DNA of 64,000 nt from positions 1-64,000 of the forward strand of contig SZOS01000012.1 of NCBI GenBank assembly GCA_030263295.1, in the 5' to 3' direction. Shown piece after piece: positions 1-8,379 of this stretch. Numbering within the stretch: the stretch's first letter is position 1; each line of letters starts with the position of its first letter. Under the pieces are notes generated by a model. The model was given only the letters and a program-made list of their open reading frames with translations. It ran no database searches and was not told where the DNA came from. A program made the translations under genes and the position numbers. Source of the DNA: Dokdonella_A sp014338185. GTDB lineage: Bacteria > Pseudomonadota > Gammaproteobacteria > Xanthomonadales > Rhodanobacteraceae.

Positions 1-596
1 GCCTCGCGCGGCGGTGCCTGCGCCTGCGCGGCGGCGAGCGCCTCCAGGTCGATCGGGCCGCCGAGCAGGTGCATGTAGCGGATCTCGCGCTGGCCATGCG
101 CGAGCGGCAACGCCGCCACCAGCGGCTGTTGGCGCTGCAACAGGCGTTCGAGGGTGTCGCGCACATCGTCCAGGCCCGGAAAATCGGCCAGCCGCTCGGC
201 GCGCGTGAGCAGTTCGGCCACGGTCTGCGGGCCGCGCAGCAACATCACGCACAACAGCGCGCGCTGGCGCGCGGTCACGTCCCAGCCACTGGAGAACCGG
301 TGCTCGTAGCGCGGCGCACGCTGCGACGAGGGCGCGACCCGCACCAGGCCCCTGCCCTCGAGCACGCGCAGCGTGTGCCCGACCACGCCGGGTTCGAGCT
401 GCATCACCGGCTCGCGGCTGGTCTTCTGGTTGCAGGCCGCGACCAGTGCGTTGAGCGTGAGCGGATACAGCTCGGGCGTGGTCGCCTGCTTCTCGATGAG
501 GCAGCCGAGGATGCGCGCCTCGATCGCATCCAGCACCGGCGCATCGCTGCCTGCGGTGTGCTCGTCGACCATCGCCACGCCTCCACTGCCTGTCAT
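1..596 (-). CDS. yceH: YceH/DUF480 family protein (3' end outside the window)
   Basis: The minus strand is open from an ATG at 596 to the left edge, so the C-terminus is missing. Residues 1-198 can be read. An N-terminal ILGCLIEKQATTPELYPL segment and a following TSREPVMQLE segment are the hallmark of the DUF480 (YceH) family, which has two tandem winged-helix domains of unknown biochemical role. An in-frame ATG at 572 is a possible alternative start. The gene lies downstream of the glycosyltransferase on the same strand, with about 95 bases between them. The family assignment is strong; nothing in the sequence shows a function. Confidence 0.85.
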   Translation of the reverse strand, partial: MTGSGGVAMVDEHTAGSDAPVLDAIEARILGCLIEKQATTPELYPLTLNALVAACNQKTSREPVMQLEPGVVGHTLRVLEGRGLVRVAPSSQRAPRYEHRFSSGWDVTARQRALLCVMLLRGPQTVAELLTRAERLADFPGLDDVRDTLERLLQRQQPLVAALPLAHGQREIRYMHLLGGPIDLEALAAAQAQAPPRE

Positions 597-691
597 GGCG
601 GCAGTCTAACCGCAAGGCACGCGGCCCGTGGTCCGCCGCGCGGCGCCAGCGGCAAGCCTGCGCAGTTGGCAGGTCCGAATGAGGCCGAGCC

Positions 692-2434
692 TCAGTCGTC
701 GTCGTCGCCCGCGGCCTCGCCATTGCCCGCGGCCTGCGCAGGGACGCAGCCGCGCACCACGGCATCGGCGCCGAGCAGCCACCATTCGCGGCGATTGGCG
801 CGGCCCACGTACTGCGCATGGCTGGCGTCGATGCAGTCGCCCATGCGCTGCAGCGCATCCTGCAGGATGAAGATGCGGCGCTGCGCGGGCGCCTGCGCCA
901 GCCACGCGCTCGCGCGCTCGAACTGCAGCGGCCACGGCGCGCGGAAGCCGAAGTCGCGCACCGGACCCTGCGCCATGAGCAGGTTCTGTTCCTTCCATGC
1001 GACCAGGCCCAGTTCGACATCGGGCCCGGCCAGGGCGCGCGCCTGGCGCATGAGCGCGGCCGCGGAGCTGGCGTCGTTGACCAGCGGTTGCGCGACCAGG
1101 CTCCACGCCAGCCACAGCACGCTCATGCCCGCGAGCAAGGCGGCCACGCCACGACGCGGGCGCAGCAGTACCGCGGCGAGTGCGAAACCGATGCCGACCA
1201 GCAGCACCAGCGCCCACACCGCCTGCGCGTGGTCGGCCAGTTCGCGACGCTGCAGCCAGGCCTGCGCCGCACCCGCATGGTCGCCCCAGGCCCAGGCCGC
1301 CACGCCGATGCAGGCCAGCCCAGTGAGCAGCGCCATCCAGAACGCGGTCAGGCGCAGCCAGCGCGCGCGCAGGATCGCGTCCCAGTACGGCGCCAGCGCC
1401 AGCGCCACCATCGGCAGCGCCGGCAGCAGGTACACATCGCGCTTGCCCGCGGGAATGCTGAAGAACACCAGCACCAGCAGCGACCACGCCAGCGGCAACA
1501 CCACGCGCGGCTCGCGCTCGCGCCACGCCCGCCACCAGCGCGGCAGCGCGGCCGGATAGGCCAGCGACATCGGTAGCCAGTGGAACAGCAGCACCGGCAG
1601 GAAATACCAGGCCGGCTGCACGTGCGTCCACGAGGCCGCGTAGCGCCCGGCGGTCTGGCGCAGGAACAGGTCGTCGACGTAGGCGGCATGCGCGGCGCTG
1701 CCGGAAACCTTGGCCGCGAGCAGCACTGCGCCGCCCCAGGCGAGGATCGGCGCGAGGAAGGCGAGTGCGCCCAGCGCCCAGCGCCACGCCGCGTCCTGCG
1801 TGCGCGTGACGCCATCCCAGCCGCGCAGCCGCGCCCACGCATAAGGCAGCAGCATGAGCAGCGCAAGAAAGCCCACACCCTTGGTGATCACGCCGATGCC
1901 GGCCGCGCAGCACCCCAGCCACCAGGCGCGCCAATTCGGCCCGCGCAGCAGGTGCAGCAGCAGGCCCCAGTTGGCGAGCGTGATCCAGCACACCACCAGC
2001 GGGTCGATCTGCGCGCGCTTGGCCTGGTACATGAACTGGAACGCGAACAGCACCGCCAGCGCGCTGTACAGGCCCGCACGATGGTTCCACAGGCGCCGGC
2101 CCAGGTCCCACACCAGCACCAACGTGGCGAGCGAGGCGAGCAGCGACGGCAGCAGGAAGGCGATGCGCCAGTTGCGCACGAGCGCGTACCCCGCCGCGAG
2201 CAGCCAGAACATCACCGGCGGCTTGTCCGAGTACAGCTCGATGCCCCGTTGCGGGAACAGCCATTGGCCCGACTCGAACATCTGCCGGGCCACCAGCACG
2301 AAACGCGGCTCGTCGGCCGGCCACGGGTCACGCAGGCCGATGCCGGCCGCGACCAGCACCAGTGCGAACAGCACGAACCACCACAGTTCGCGCCGTTCGT
2401 GCGCAGTCAGGGGCAACGGGTCGGGCATGCTCAT
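692..2434 (-). CDS. ArnT/PMT-like GT-C membrane glycosyltransferase
   Basis: A 580-residue polytopic membrane protein with about a dozen hydrophobic segments. Near the N-terminus a periplasmic loop carries the motif WPADEPRF, followed about 25 residues later by YSDKPPVMFWL. This pattern (acidic pair, then a K-P-P box) is typical of ArnT/PMT-type (GT83/GT39) enzymes, which move a sugar from an undecaprenyl-phosphate carrier to lipid A, protein or another acceptor on the periplasmic face. The acceptor cannot be read from the sequence. The open frame extends upstream to 3037 but is antisense-like there. The start MSMPDPL at 2434 is preferred because the family homology begins there and because it lies 31 bases after the omega-amidase stop, consistent with one transcript. 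The protein ends in four aspartates. Confidence 0.82.
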   Translation of the reverse strand: MSMPDPLPLTAHERRELWWFVLFALVLVAAGIGLRDPWPADEPRFVLVARQMFESGQWLFPQRGIELYSDKPPVMFWLLAAGYALVRNWRIAFLLPSLLASLATLVLVWDLGRRLWNHRAGLYSALAVLFAFQFMYQAKRAQIDPLVVCWITLANWGLLLHLLRGPNWRAWWLGCCAAGIGVITKGVGFLALLMLLPYAWARLRGWDGVTRTQDAAWRWALGALAFLAPILAWGGAVLLAAKVSGSAAHAAYVDDLFLRQTAGRYAASWTHVQPAWYFLPVLLFHWLPMSLAYPAALPRWWRAWREREPRVVLPLAWSLLVLVFFSIPAGKRDVYLLPALPMVALALAPYWDAILRARWLRLTAFWMALLTGLACIGVAAWAWGDHAGAAQAWLQRRELADHAQAVWALVLLVGIGFALAAVLLRPRRGVAALLAGMSVLWLAWSLVAQPLVNDASSAAALMRQARALAGPDVELGLVAWKEQNLLMAQGPVRDFGFRAPWPLQFERASAWLAQAPAQRRIFILQDALQRMGDCIDASHAQYVGRANRREWWLLGADAVVRGCVPAQAAGNGEAAGDDDD

Positions 2435-2465
2435 GGCCTCGCGCGCCGCGCTGCGGCGGTGCGCC

Positions 2466-3269
2466 TCACGGCTCCAGTGCGAAGCGGTCGGCGTCCATCC
2501 ATGCCGGGAAGCGCTCGCGATGCGCGGCCAGCGCCTGCGCATCCAGCGCCACCGTGACCACCTGTTGCTGGGCGCCCAGTTCGACCAGCGGCTGGCCGAG
2601 GAAATCGTGCACCACGCTGTCGCCGCTGTAGTGCAGGTCGTTGCCGTCGTAGCCCACGCGATTGACGCCCACGCAGTAGGCCAGGTTCTCGATCGCGCGT
2701 GCGGCGAGCAAGGTGCGCCAGGCGTGGCGGCGCGCACTGGGCCAGTTGGCGACATACAGCACGAGGTCGTATTCGAAGCGCTGCGCGGCGCGGTCATAGC
2801 CGTTGCGCGACCACACCGGGAAGCGCAGGTCGTAGCAGACCAAGGGACAGATGCGCCAGCCGCGCCAGTCGAGCAGGAAGCGCTCGGCGCCGGCCGCGTA
2901 GCGCTTGTGCTCGTCGGCGTAGCGGAACAGGTGGCGCTTGTCGTAATGGCGTACCGCGCCGTCGGGCGTGGCGAACAGCAGGCGGTTGTAGACCTTGTCG
3001 CGCACGCGCAACTGCACGCTGCCGCAGATCGCCGCATCGAGCCGGCGCGCCTGTGCCGACAGCCACGCGACCGTGGGCCCGTCCATGTCCTCGGCGGAGT
3101 GGATCGCCTCGTTGGAGAACCCGCTGGTGAAGGTCTCGGGCAACACCACGAGGTCGCTGCCGCGCAGCGGCGCGATGAGGTCGCCGTAGTAGTCGCGGTT
3201 GGCGGCCGGATCGTGCCAGCGGGTCGCGCCCTGCACCATCGCCACCTGCAGGTTCGGCTGCGTGCTCAT
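2466..3269 (-). CDS. yafV: Omega-amidase, carbon-nitrogen hydrolase family
   Basis: 267 residues, a single nitrilase-superfamily domain. The catalytic triad is visible: Glu45 in VVLPETF, Lys111 in YDKRHLF and Cys145 in CPLVCYDLRFP. YafV/NIT2-type enzymes hydrolyse alpha-ketoglutaramate or alpha-ketosuccinamate to the keto acid and ammonia. The start MSTQPNL at 3269 lies one base beyond the stop codon of the upstream aminotransferase (TGA-C-ATG), so translation is probably coupled. The pairing with a YbdL-type aminotransferase supports a glutamine-dependent transamination pathway in which the amidase pulls the reaction by destroying the keto-amide product, as in methionine salvage. That joint role is inferred. 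Confidence 0.9.
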   Translation of the reverse strand: MSTQPNLQVAMVQGATRWHDPAANRDYYGDLIAPLRGSDLVVLPETFTSGFSNEAIHSAEDMDGPTVAWLSAQARRLDAAICGSVQLRVRDKVYNRLLFATPDGAVRHYDKRHLFRYADEHKRYAAGAERFLLDWRGWRICPLVCYDLRFPVWSRNGYDRAAQRFEYDLVLYVANWPSARRHAWRTLLAARAIENLAYCVGVNRVGYDGNDLHYSGDSVVHDFLGQPLVELGAQQQVVTVALDAQALAAHRERFPAWMDADRFALEP

Positions 3270-3270
3270 G

Positions 3271-4419
3271 TCACAGCACCGCCAGCCGCTGCGCGGCCTC
3301 ATCGAGCAGCGACTCGCTCTTGGCAAAGCACAGCCGCACCAGACGCTGTCCGGGCGGTGGGCTGTCCTGGAACGAGGACAACGGGATCGCGGCCACGCCA
3401 CCTTCCTTGACCAGCCATTCGCAGAATGCGAGATCGTCGACATCACGCACGGCGCTGTAGTCGACGAGCTGGAAGTACGAGCCGCCCACCGGCAACAGGC
3501 GCAGGCGCGAGCCGGCCAGCAGGGCGCGGAAGTGGTCGCGCTTGGCCTGGTAGAAGCGCGGCAGGTCCAGGTAGTGCTGCGGATCGGCTTCGAGCACCTC
3601 GGCCAGCGCCCACTGCGCGGGCGTGAAGGTGCAGAAGGTCAGGTACTGGTGCACCTTGCGGAACTCGGCCGACAGCGCACGCGGCGCGATGCAATAGCCG
3701 ATCTTCCAGCCGGTGCAGTGGTAGGTCTTGCCGAACGAGGACACCACGAAGCTGCGCTCGGCCAGCTCGCCATGGCGCAGCACGCTCTGATGCGCGGCGT
3801 CATCGAACACGATGTGCTCGTACACCTCATCGGACAGCACGAACAGGTCGTGTCGCCGCGCCAGCGCGGCCAGCGCATCGAGGTCACCCGCGGCGAACAC
3901 CGAGCCGCAGGGATTGTGCGGCGTGTTGACCAGGATCATGCGCGTGCGCGGCGTCACCGCAGCCTCGATGCGCTCCCAGTCGGGCAGGAAACTCGTCGCA
4001 TCCAGCGGCACGTGCACCGCGCGCCCGCCGCACAACGCGATCGCGGGATCGTAGCTGTCGTAGCACGGGTCGAGCACGATCACCTCGTCGCCCGCGTGCA
4101 CCACCGCGGCGATCGCGGCGAACAGCGCCTCGGTCGCGCCCGAAGTCACGGTGATCTCGGTATCGGCGTTGACCTTGCAGCCGTACAGGCGCGCGGTCTT
4201 GTGCGCGATCGCCTCGCGCAGCGCCGGCACGCCGGTCATCGGCGCATACTGGTTGCGCCCCTGCGCCATCGCGCGCGTGAGCGCCTCGCGCAGCGCAGGC
4301 GGACCATCGAAATCGGGAAAGCCCTGGCCGAGGTTGATCGCCTTGTGCTCGAGCGCGAGCTGGCTCATCACGGTGAAGATCGTGGTGCCGACCTTGGGCA
4401 GCTTGGTCTGGATCTGCAT
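3271..4419 (-). CDS. ybdL: Methionine/glutamine-type aminotransferase, PLP class I
   Basis: 382 residues. Fold type I aminotransferase with the Schiff-base lysine Lys231 in SSFGKTYHCTGWKIGY, the NTPHNPCG phosphate/substrate loop near residue 165 and the LSDEVYEH aspartate-tyrosine pair near residue 197. The GKTYHCTGWK context matches the YbdL (methionine aminotransferase) and kynurenine/glutamine transaminase K group. YbdL transaminates methionine and some aromatic amino acids with keto acids. The start MQIQTKLPKVGTT at 4419 is where family similarity begins; the open frame upstream of it has no family character. It is translationally coupled to the omega-amidase downstream. A weak TAGCAT -10-like element lies at 4457-4462. 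Confidence 0.88.
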   Translation of the reverse strand: MQIQTKLPKVGTTIFTVMSQLALEHKAINLGQGFPDFDGPPALREALTRAMAQGRNQYAPMTGVPALREAIAHKTARLYGCKVNADTEITVTSGATEALFAAIAAVVHAGDEVIVLDPCYDSYDPAIALCGGRAVHVPLDATSFLPDWERIEAAVTPRTRMILVNTPHNPCGSVFAAGDLDALAALARRHDLFVLSDEVYEHIVFDDAAHQSVLRHGELAERSFVVSSFGKTYHCTGWKIGYCIAPRALSAEFRKVHQYLTFCTFTPAQWALAEVLEADPQHYLDLPRFYQAKRDHFRALLAGSRLRLLPVGGSYFQLVDYSAVRDVDDLAFCEWLVKEGGVAAIPLSSFQDSPPPGQRLVRLCFAKSESLLDEAAQRLAVL

Positions 4420-4711
4420 GTCGCCCTGTATCCAACGGCGCGAAACCGGGACCGCGATGCTAGCACGCGACCCCTGCCCCACCATCGCGCAGGCACCGTA
4501 CGGCACCCCATGCTTCGCCAACGAGCACGCCATACCGCATCGCGAGGAGCAGGCGTCAAGGCTCCACTTCCGTCCGCTTGCACCGAACTGGACCGTACCG
4601 CAGACTCATGGCGCGCGCGATGCACCCACGTCACGGTGACAGAGTCCATCTTGGGGGGCATACGCCAGGCGCGCAAAAACCGATCTCAAGTGCAGCTTAC
4701 AGGGGGCTGAC
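4420..4711. other. Intergenic region between ybdL and the repeat-protein fragment
   Basis: About 290 bases without a credible gene on either strand. The ybdL side carries a weak -10-like TAGCAT (minus strand, 4457-4462). On the plus strand the frame of the downstream fragment stays open back to about 4638, where a TGA closes it; no better start codon or signal peptide appears in that stretch. A run of six G at about 4653-4658 and an AGGGGG purine run just before the ATG at 4712 are the only other notable elements. Confidence 0.5.
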
Positions 4712-5020
4712 ATGCAAACCGCCCCCATCGGTGCGGACATCATTGCCTTGGCGGATGGAAACTATGTGATTCGTTCCGAGCAATGGTCCGGCAGCGGCAT
4801 CAGCAATGCAGGGGCGATCACGCTGGCAAACGGACGCCAGCGCCTCGTGGGCCACGTGGCGGCGTGGAACAGCGCGACGGGAAATGTCGCCGAGGGCGGC
4901 GGCCTGTTGGTGCAAGACTACGATCCGACACGACAACGCCTTGTGGTCGGCAAGCGAAAGGAGAACAAGGTCACCTTGCTCACCATGGAACAAATCTTCG
5001 CTGACAACTTCGAACCCTGA
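4712..5020 (+). pseudogene. Probable 3' fragment of a secreted repeat protein with C-terminal tag
   Basis: A 102-residue open frame with a plausible ribosome site (AGGGGG about 5 bases before the ATG) but no signal peptide. The core, ADGNYVIRSEQW then GAITLANG and AAWNSATG, resembles one unit of the AGAVTWGNG/NSLVG type of repeat (DUF5650-like) found in multiples in large surface proteins. Only about one and a half units are present. It ends in MEQIFADNFEP, a variant of the short tag seen on other secreted proteins in this window. Base composition is visibly less GC-rich than its neighbours. The simplest reading is the surviving 3' end of a larger exported protein whose front half was lost; a small functional protein cannot be excluded. 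A strong hairpin follows the stop codon. Confidence 0.45.
4985..5017 (+). other. Tag motif, C-terminal copy (fragment): E-Q-I-F-A-D-N-F-E-P
   Basis: The last eleven residues of the 4712-5020 reading frame fit the pattern x-x-I-F-x-x-[GN]-F-[DE]-P shared with four other exported proteins here. It deviates by having Asn in place of the usual Gly. Its survival at the very end of a fragment suggests the parent protein carried a C-terminal tag. Confidence 0.5.
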
Positions 5021-5022
5021 CC

Positions 5023-5063
5023 GACCGCGTCACTTCGACTTCAGCAGTCGGAGTGACGCGGTC
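5023..5063. terminator. Long hairpin between the fragment and htpG ends
   Basis: An inverted repeat with 18-base arms (5023-5040 and 5046-5063), one mismatch and a 5-base loop. It begins 3 bases after the stop codon at 5020 and lies 40 bases beyond the end of htpG, so it could end transcription from both sides. Neither side has a T-tract, so it may work as a U-less hairpin or as a 3' stability element. Confidence 0.5.
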
Positions 5064-5103
5064 CGCCCGCGGACTTGCCATTTCGGCAGCCGCCGGCTCC
5101 AGG

Positions 5104-6975
5104 TCACCCGGCGAGCAGCTTGTTGACGCGGGCGATGAATGCGCTGGTGTCGGCCAGCTGCTCGCCTGCGGCCAGCTGCGCCTCTTCCAGCAGCAGGTGG
5201 GCGAGATCGGCGCTGCGCGCGGGGTCGGTTTCGGCGGCGAAGCGCTGCACCAGCGCATGCTGCGGGTTGATCTCCAGCACCGGCTTGCTCGCGGGCACGT
5301 CATGGCCGGCCTCGCGCAACAGGCGCTGCATGTGCGGGGCCATGTCGTATTCGCCGAGCACGATGCAGGCGGGCGACTGGGTCAGGCGCTGGCCGACCTG
5401 CACCTTGTCGACCGCATCGCCGAGCGACTGCCTGAGCTTGTCGAGCACGGGTTGCGCCGCGGCGGCGGCCTGCTCGCGCGCCTGCGCATCGCTGCCGTCG
5501 GCGGCATCGAGTTCGCCCTTGGCGGCGTTGCGCAACTGCTTGCCCGCGTACTCGTGCAGGTAGCCGATCATCCACTCGTCGATGCGTTCGCCCAGCAGCA
5601 GCACCTCCACGCCACGCGCCTTGAGCGACTCGATCTGCGGGCTGTTGCGCGCGGCCAGCCAGGAATCGGCGGTGATGTACCAGATGACTTCCTGCCCGGC
5701 CGGCATGCGCGCGATGTAGTCGTCGAGCGCAACGTTGCGGCTGGCATCCTCGCCGTGGGTCGAGGCAAAGCGCAGCAGCCTGGCGATGCGCTCGCGGTTG
5801 GCACCATCCTCGGCGATGCCTTCCTTGAGCACATTGCCGAAGGCGCTGGTGAACTGCGCGAATTTCTCCGGCTCGTCCTTGGCGAGCCGGTCGAGCAGGT
5901 CGAGCGTGCGCTTGACGCAGGCGCTGCGGATCTGGGCGACGAGGCGGTTTTCCTGCAGGATCTCTCGGCTCACGTTGAGCGGCAGGTCGTCGGAGTCGAT
6001 CACGCCGCGCACGAAGCGCAGGTAGGCCGGCAGCAACTGCTCGCTCGCGTCCATGATGAACACGCGGCGGATGTAGAGCTTGAGGCCCTTGCGCTCGTCG
6101 CGGCCGCTGAACACCGCGTCGAACGGCGGCTTCTCAGGCAGGTACAGCAGGCTGGTGTAGCTTTGCGAGCCTTCCACGCGGTTGTGGGTCCAGGCCAGCG
6201 CGTCGTTGAAGTCGTGGCTGAGCGACTTGTAGAACGCGCGGTAATCGTCGTCGCTGATGTCGGCCTTGGGCCGCGTCCACAGCGCGACTGCATGGTTGAC
6301 GGTCTCGAACTCGCCGGTGGGCTTGCCGTCGGACTCGGCGCGCAGGCGGATCGGGAAGGCGACGTGGTCGGAATAGCGCTTGACCAGTTCGCGCAGTTTC
6401 CAGCCATCGAGGAACTCGTCCTCGCCGGGCTTGAGCTGCAGCGTCACGCTGGTGCCGCGCGCGGGCACCTCGACCTGCTCCAGGGTGTACTCGCCGCTGC
6501 CGCCCGACTGCCAACGCACGCCGTCGGCGGCATCGGCGCCGGCCTTGCGCGTGGTCAGCGTGACCTGCCCGGCAACGATGAAGGCCGAGTAGAAGCCCAC
6601 GCCGAACTGGCCGATGAGCTGGGTGTCCTTGCGCGCGTCACCCGACAGCGATTCGAGGAAGCGGCGCGTGCCCGAGCGCGCGATGGTGCCGATGTTGTCG
6701 ACCACCTCGTCGCGGCTCATGCCAATGCCGTTGTCGCGGATCGTGAGCGTGCGTGCGTCCTTGTCGTATTCGATCTCGATGCGCAACTCGGCGTCGCCCG
6801 CGGTGAGCGCGGCGTCGGACAGCGCGGCAAAGCGCAGCTTGTCGCACGCGTCGGAGGCGTTGGAGATGAGCTCGCGCAGGAAGATGTCCTTGTGCGAGTA
6901 CAGCGCATGGGTGACCAGGTGCAGCACCTGGGAGACTTCGGCTTCGAACGCGCGCGTCTCGGGCTGGATCGTCAT
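5104..6975 (-). CDS. htpG: Molecular chaperone HtpG (Hsp90)
   Basis: 623 residues, the normal size for bacterial Hsp90. The GHKL ATPase domain shows the ATP-binding boxes ELISNASDACDKLR (about 35-48), IRDNGIGM and QFGVGFYSAF. The middle domain contains the conserved SREILQENRL and the C-terminal dimerisation domain follows. HtpG is a cytosolic ATP-dependent chaperone induced by heat. The start MTIQPETRAFEAEV matches the family N-terminus. A sigma-32-like promoter lies just upstream (7006-7034), so heat-shock control is expected. The gene is monocistronic. Confidence 0.98.
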   Translation of the reverse strand: MTIQPETRAFEAEVSQVLHLVTHALYSHKDIFLRELISNASDACDKLRFAALSDAALTAGDAELRIEIEYDKDARTLTIRDNGIGMSRDEVVDNIGTIARSGTRRFLESLSGDARKDTQLIGQFGVGFYSAFIVAGQVTLTTRKAGADAADGVRWQSGGSGEYTLEQVEVPARGTSVTLQLKPGEDEFLDGWKLRELVKRYSDHVAFPIRLRAESDGKPTGEFETVNHAVALWTRPKADISDDDYRAFYKSLSHDFNDALAWTHNRVEGSQSYTSLLYLPEKPPFDAVFSGRDERKGLKLYIRRVFIMDASEQLLPAYLRFVRGVIDSDDLPLNVSREILQENRLVAQIRSACVKRTLDLLDRLAKDEPEKFAQFTSAFGNVLKEGIAEDGANRERIARLLRFASTHGEDASRNVALDDYIARMPAGQEVIWYITADSWLAARNSPQIESLKARGVEVLLLGERIDEWMIGYLHEYAGKQLRNAAKGELDAADGSDAQAREQAAAAAQPVLDKLRQSLGDAVDKVQVGQRLTQSPACIVLGEYDMAPHMQRLLREAGHDVPASKPVLEINPQHALVQRFAAETDPARSADLAHLLLEEAQLAAGEQLADTSAFIARVNKLLAG

Positions 6976-7005
6976 GTCGGGCTCCGGGAAAAACGGCTGC
7001 GACGC

Positions 7006-7034
7006 ACATGGTGGCGTGGCATGGTGGCTTCAAG
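7006..7034 (-). promoter_or_regulatory. Sigma-32-type heat-shock promoter of htpG
   Basis: On the minus strand the -35 box CTTGAA (7029-7034) is followed after 15 bases by CACCATGT (7006-7013), which matches the sigma-32 -10 consensus CCCCATNT at six of seven fixed positions. Predicted initiation is near 6999, giving a leader of about 24 bases before the htpG ATG at 6975. Both the spacing and the location before a classic heat-shock gene support the call. Confidence 0.75.
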
Positions 7035-7055
7035 CCGGGTGCACGGCGCGCAGGC

Positions 7056-7084
7056 AAAAGAACGGCCCCGTTGCCGGGGCCGTT
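7056..7084 (-). terminator. Rho-independent terminator after rplS
   Basis: A perfect 10-base-pair stem (7061-7070 with 7075-7084) and a TTGC loop. On the minus strand it is followed by CTTTTG. It lies 55 bases downstream of the rplS stop and closes the rpsP-rimM-trmD-rplS operon before the htpG promoter. Confidence 0.8.
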
Positions 7085-7138
7085 CCGACGAGGAGCACAG
7101 ACGCGACTCGATGCTCCAAGAGGTATGTAGGGTGCGGA

Positions 7139-7498
7139 TTACGCCTTGGCGGTGGCGCCAAGGTCTTCCTTGATGCGGGCGGCCTTGCCTTCCAGGCCAC
7201 GCAGGTAATACAGCTTGGCGCCACGCACCTTGCCGCGACGCTTGACCACCACCGAGTCGATGGCCGGGCTGTGCGACTGGAACACGCGCTCCACGCCGAA
7301 GCCGTGCGAGATCTTGCGCACGGTGAAGGCCGAGTTGAGGCCGGCATTCTTGCGCGCGATCACCACGCCCTCGTAGGCCTGCACGCGCTCGCGGTTGCCT
7401 TCCTTGACCTTGACGTTGACGATCACGGTGTCGCCGGGCGCGAACTGCGGCAGCTCGCGGGTCATCTGGGCGGCTTCGAATTGCTGGATCAGGTTCAT
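7139..7498 (-). CDS. rplS: 50S ribosomal protein L19
   Basis: 119 residues, matching the L19 family (about 115). It begins MNLIQQFEAAQM and contains the conserved FAPGDTVIVNVKVKEG and the basic HSPAIDSVVVKRRGKVRGAKLYYLR segment. L19 sits at the 30S-50S interface. The start at 7498 is chosen because it is the family start; the longer open frame overlaps trmD. It is the last gene of the operon, 25 bases after trmD. Confidence 0.97.
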   Translation of the reverse strand: MNLIQQFEAAQMTRELPQFAPGDTVIVNVKVKEGNRERVQAYEGVVIARKNAGLNSAFTVRKISHGFGVERVFQSHSPAIDSVVVKRRGKVRGAKLYYLRGLEGKAARIKEDLGATAKA

Positions 7499-7523
7499 CA
7501 CGTTCACCAATGGGTTCGATGTT

Positions 7524-8303
7524 TCATTCGCCCGAGCCGCTGTCGCGATCGCGCGTGGTTTTGCCTTCATGCTCGCGCCGGAACTCGTCCAGCAGCGCGC
7601 GTTGCTTCGGGTCCAGCTCGAGCCGTGCCAGCAGGTCCGGTCGCCGCAACCAGGTGCGTCCCAGCGACTGCTTCCGGCGCCAGCGCGCGATCGCGGCATG
7701 GTCACCCGAGGTCAGCACCGCCGGTACCTCGCCCCACTCGTGCCGTTCCGGGCGCGTGTAGTGCGGACAGTCGAGCAGGCCGTCGGAGAACGAATCCTGC
7801 GATGCCGACTGTGCATCGTGCAGCACACCTTCCTGCAGGCGCCCGACTGCGTCGATGAGGATCGCCGCCGCCAGCTCGCCGCCGGAGAGCACGTAGTCGC
7901 CGATGGATATTTCCTCCTCGACCGCGTGCTCGATGAATCTTTCGTCCACGCCTTCGTAGCGGCCGCACAGCAGGATCAGGTGATCGCGCCGCGCAAGTGC
8001 CTCCACCTTGGCCTGGTCCAGCCGCGTTCCCTGCGGACTGAGGTAAATCGCCTTGCCCTGTGCCGACCCGCTGGCCTTGCGCGCGCTGTCGAGCGCCTTG
8101 CGCAACGGGTCGATCATCATCACCACACCGGGACCGCCGCCGTAGCAGCGGTCATCGGCCGAGCGGTAGTTGTCGGTGGCGAAATCGCGCGGGTTCCACA
8201 TCGCGATCTCGATCAGCCCGCGCGCTCGCGCGCGCCCGACCACTCCCACCCTGGCACACACATCGATGAACTCGGGAAACAGCGTGATGACGTCGATGCG
8301 CAT
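7524..8303 (-). CDS. trmD: tRNA (guanine-N1-)-methyltransferase TrmD
   Basis: 259 residues, starting MRIDVITLFPEF as in the family. The SPOUT trefoil-knot SAM-binding motifs LLCGRYEGVDERF (about residues 110-122) and IGDYVLSGGELAA (about 133-145) are intact, as is the YGGGPGVVMM loop near residue 55. TrmD methylates G37 of tRNAs reading codons that begin with C or G and prevents frameshifting. It is preceded by rimM with a 76-base gap. The C-terminal tail is rich in charged residues. Confidence 0.97.
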   Translation of the reverse strand: MRIDVITLFPEFIDVCARVGVVGRARARGLIEIAMWNPRDFATDNYRSADDRCYGGGPGVVMMIDPLRKALDSARKASGSAQGKAIYLSPQGTRLDQAKVEALARRDHLILLCGRYEGVDERFIEHAVEEEISIGDYVLSGGELAAAILIDAVGRLQEGVLHDAQSASQDSFSDGLLDCPHYTRPERHEWGEVPAVLTSGDHAAIARWRRKQSLGRTWLRRPDLLARLELDPKQRALLDEFRREHEGKTTRDRDSGSGE

Positions 8304-8379
8304 CGCGCGTGGCCCGTGATCAGCGCCTGCCTCCGTGCATGCCTGGCACAACGGCAGGCATCCGGCCCGCCAGCCTGGT

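Noticed and set aside
692..3037. Start of the glycosyltransferase at 3037
   Set aside because: The extra 200 residues lie antisense-like within the omega-amidase gene and are not membrane-like. The start at 2434 fits both the family and the spacing.
3199..4710. A 503-codon open frame on the plus strand
   Set aside because: Antisense to the aminotransferase gene; no recognisable domain, and its composition is the usual GC-shadow type.
7001..7030. Repeated GTGGC/ATGGTGGC units before htpG
   Set aside because: The two partial repeats are explained by the promoter elements and short length; nothing else supports a repeat element.
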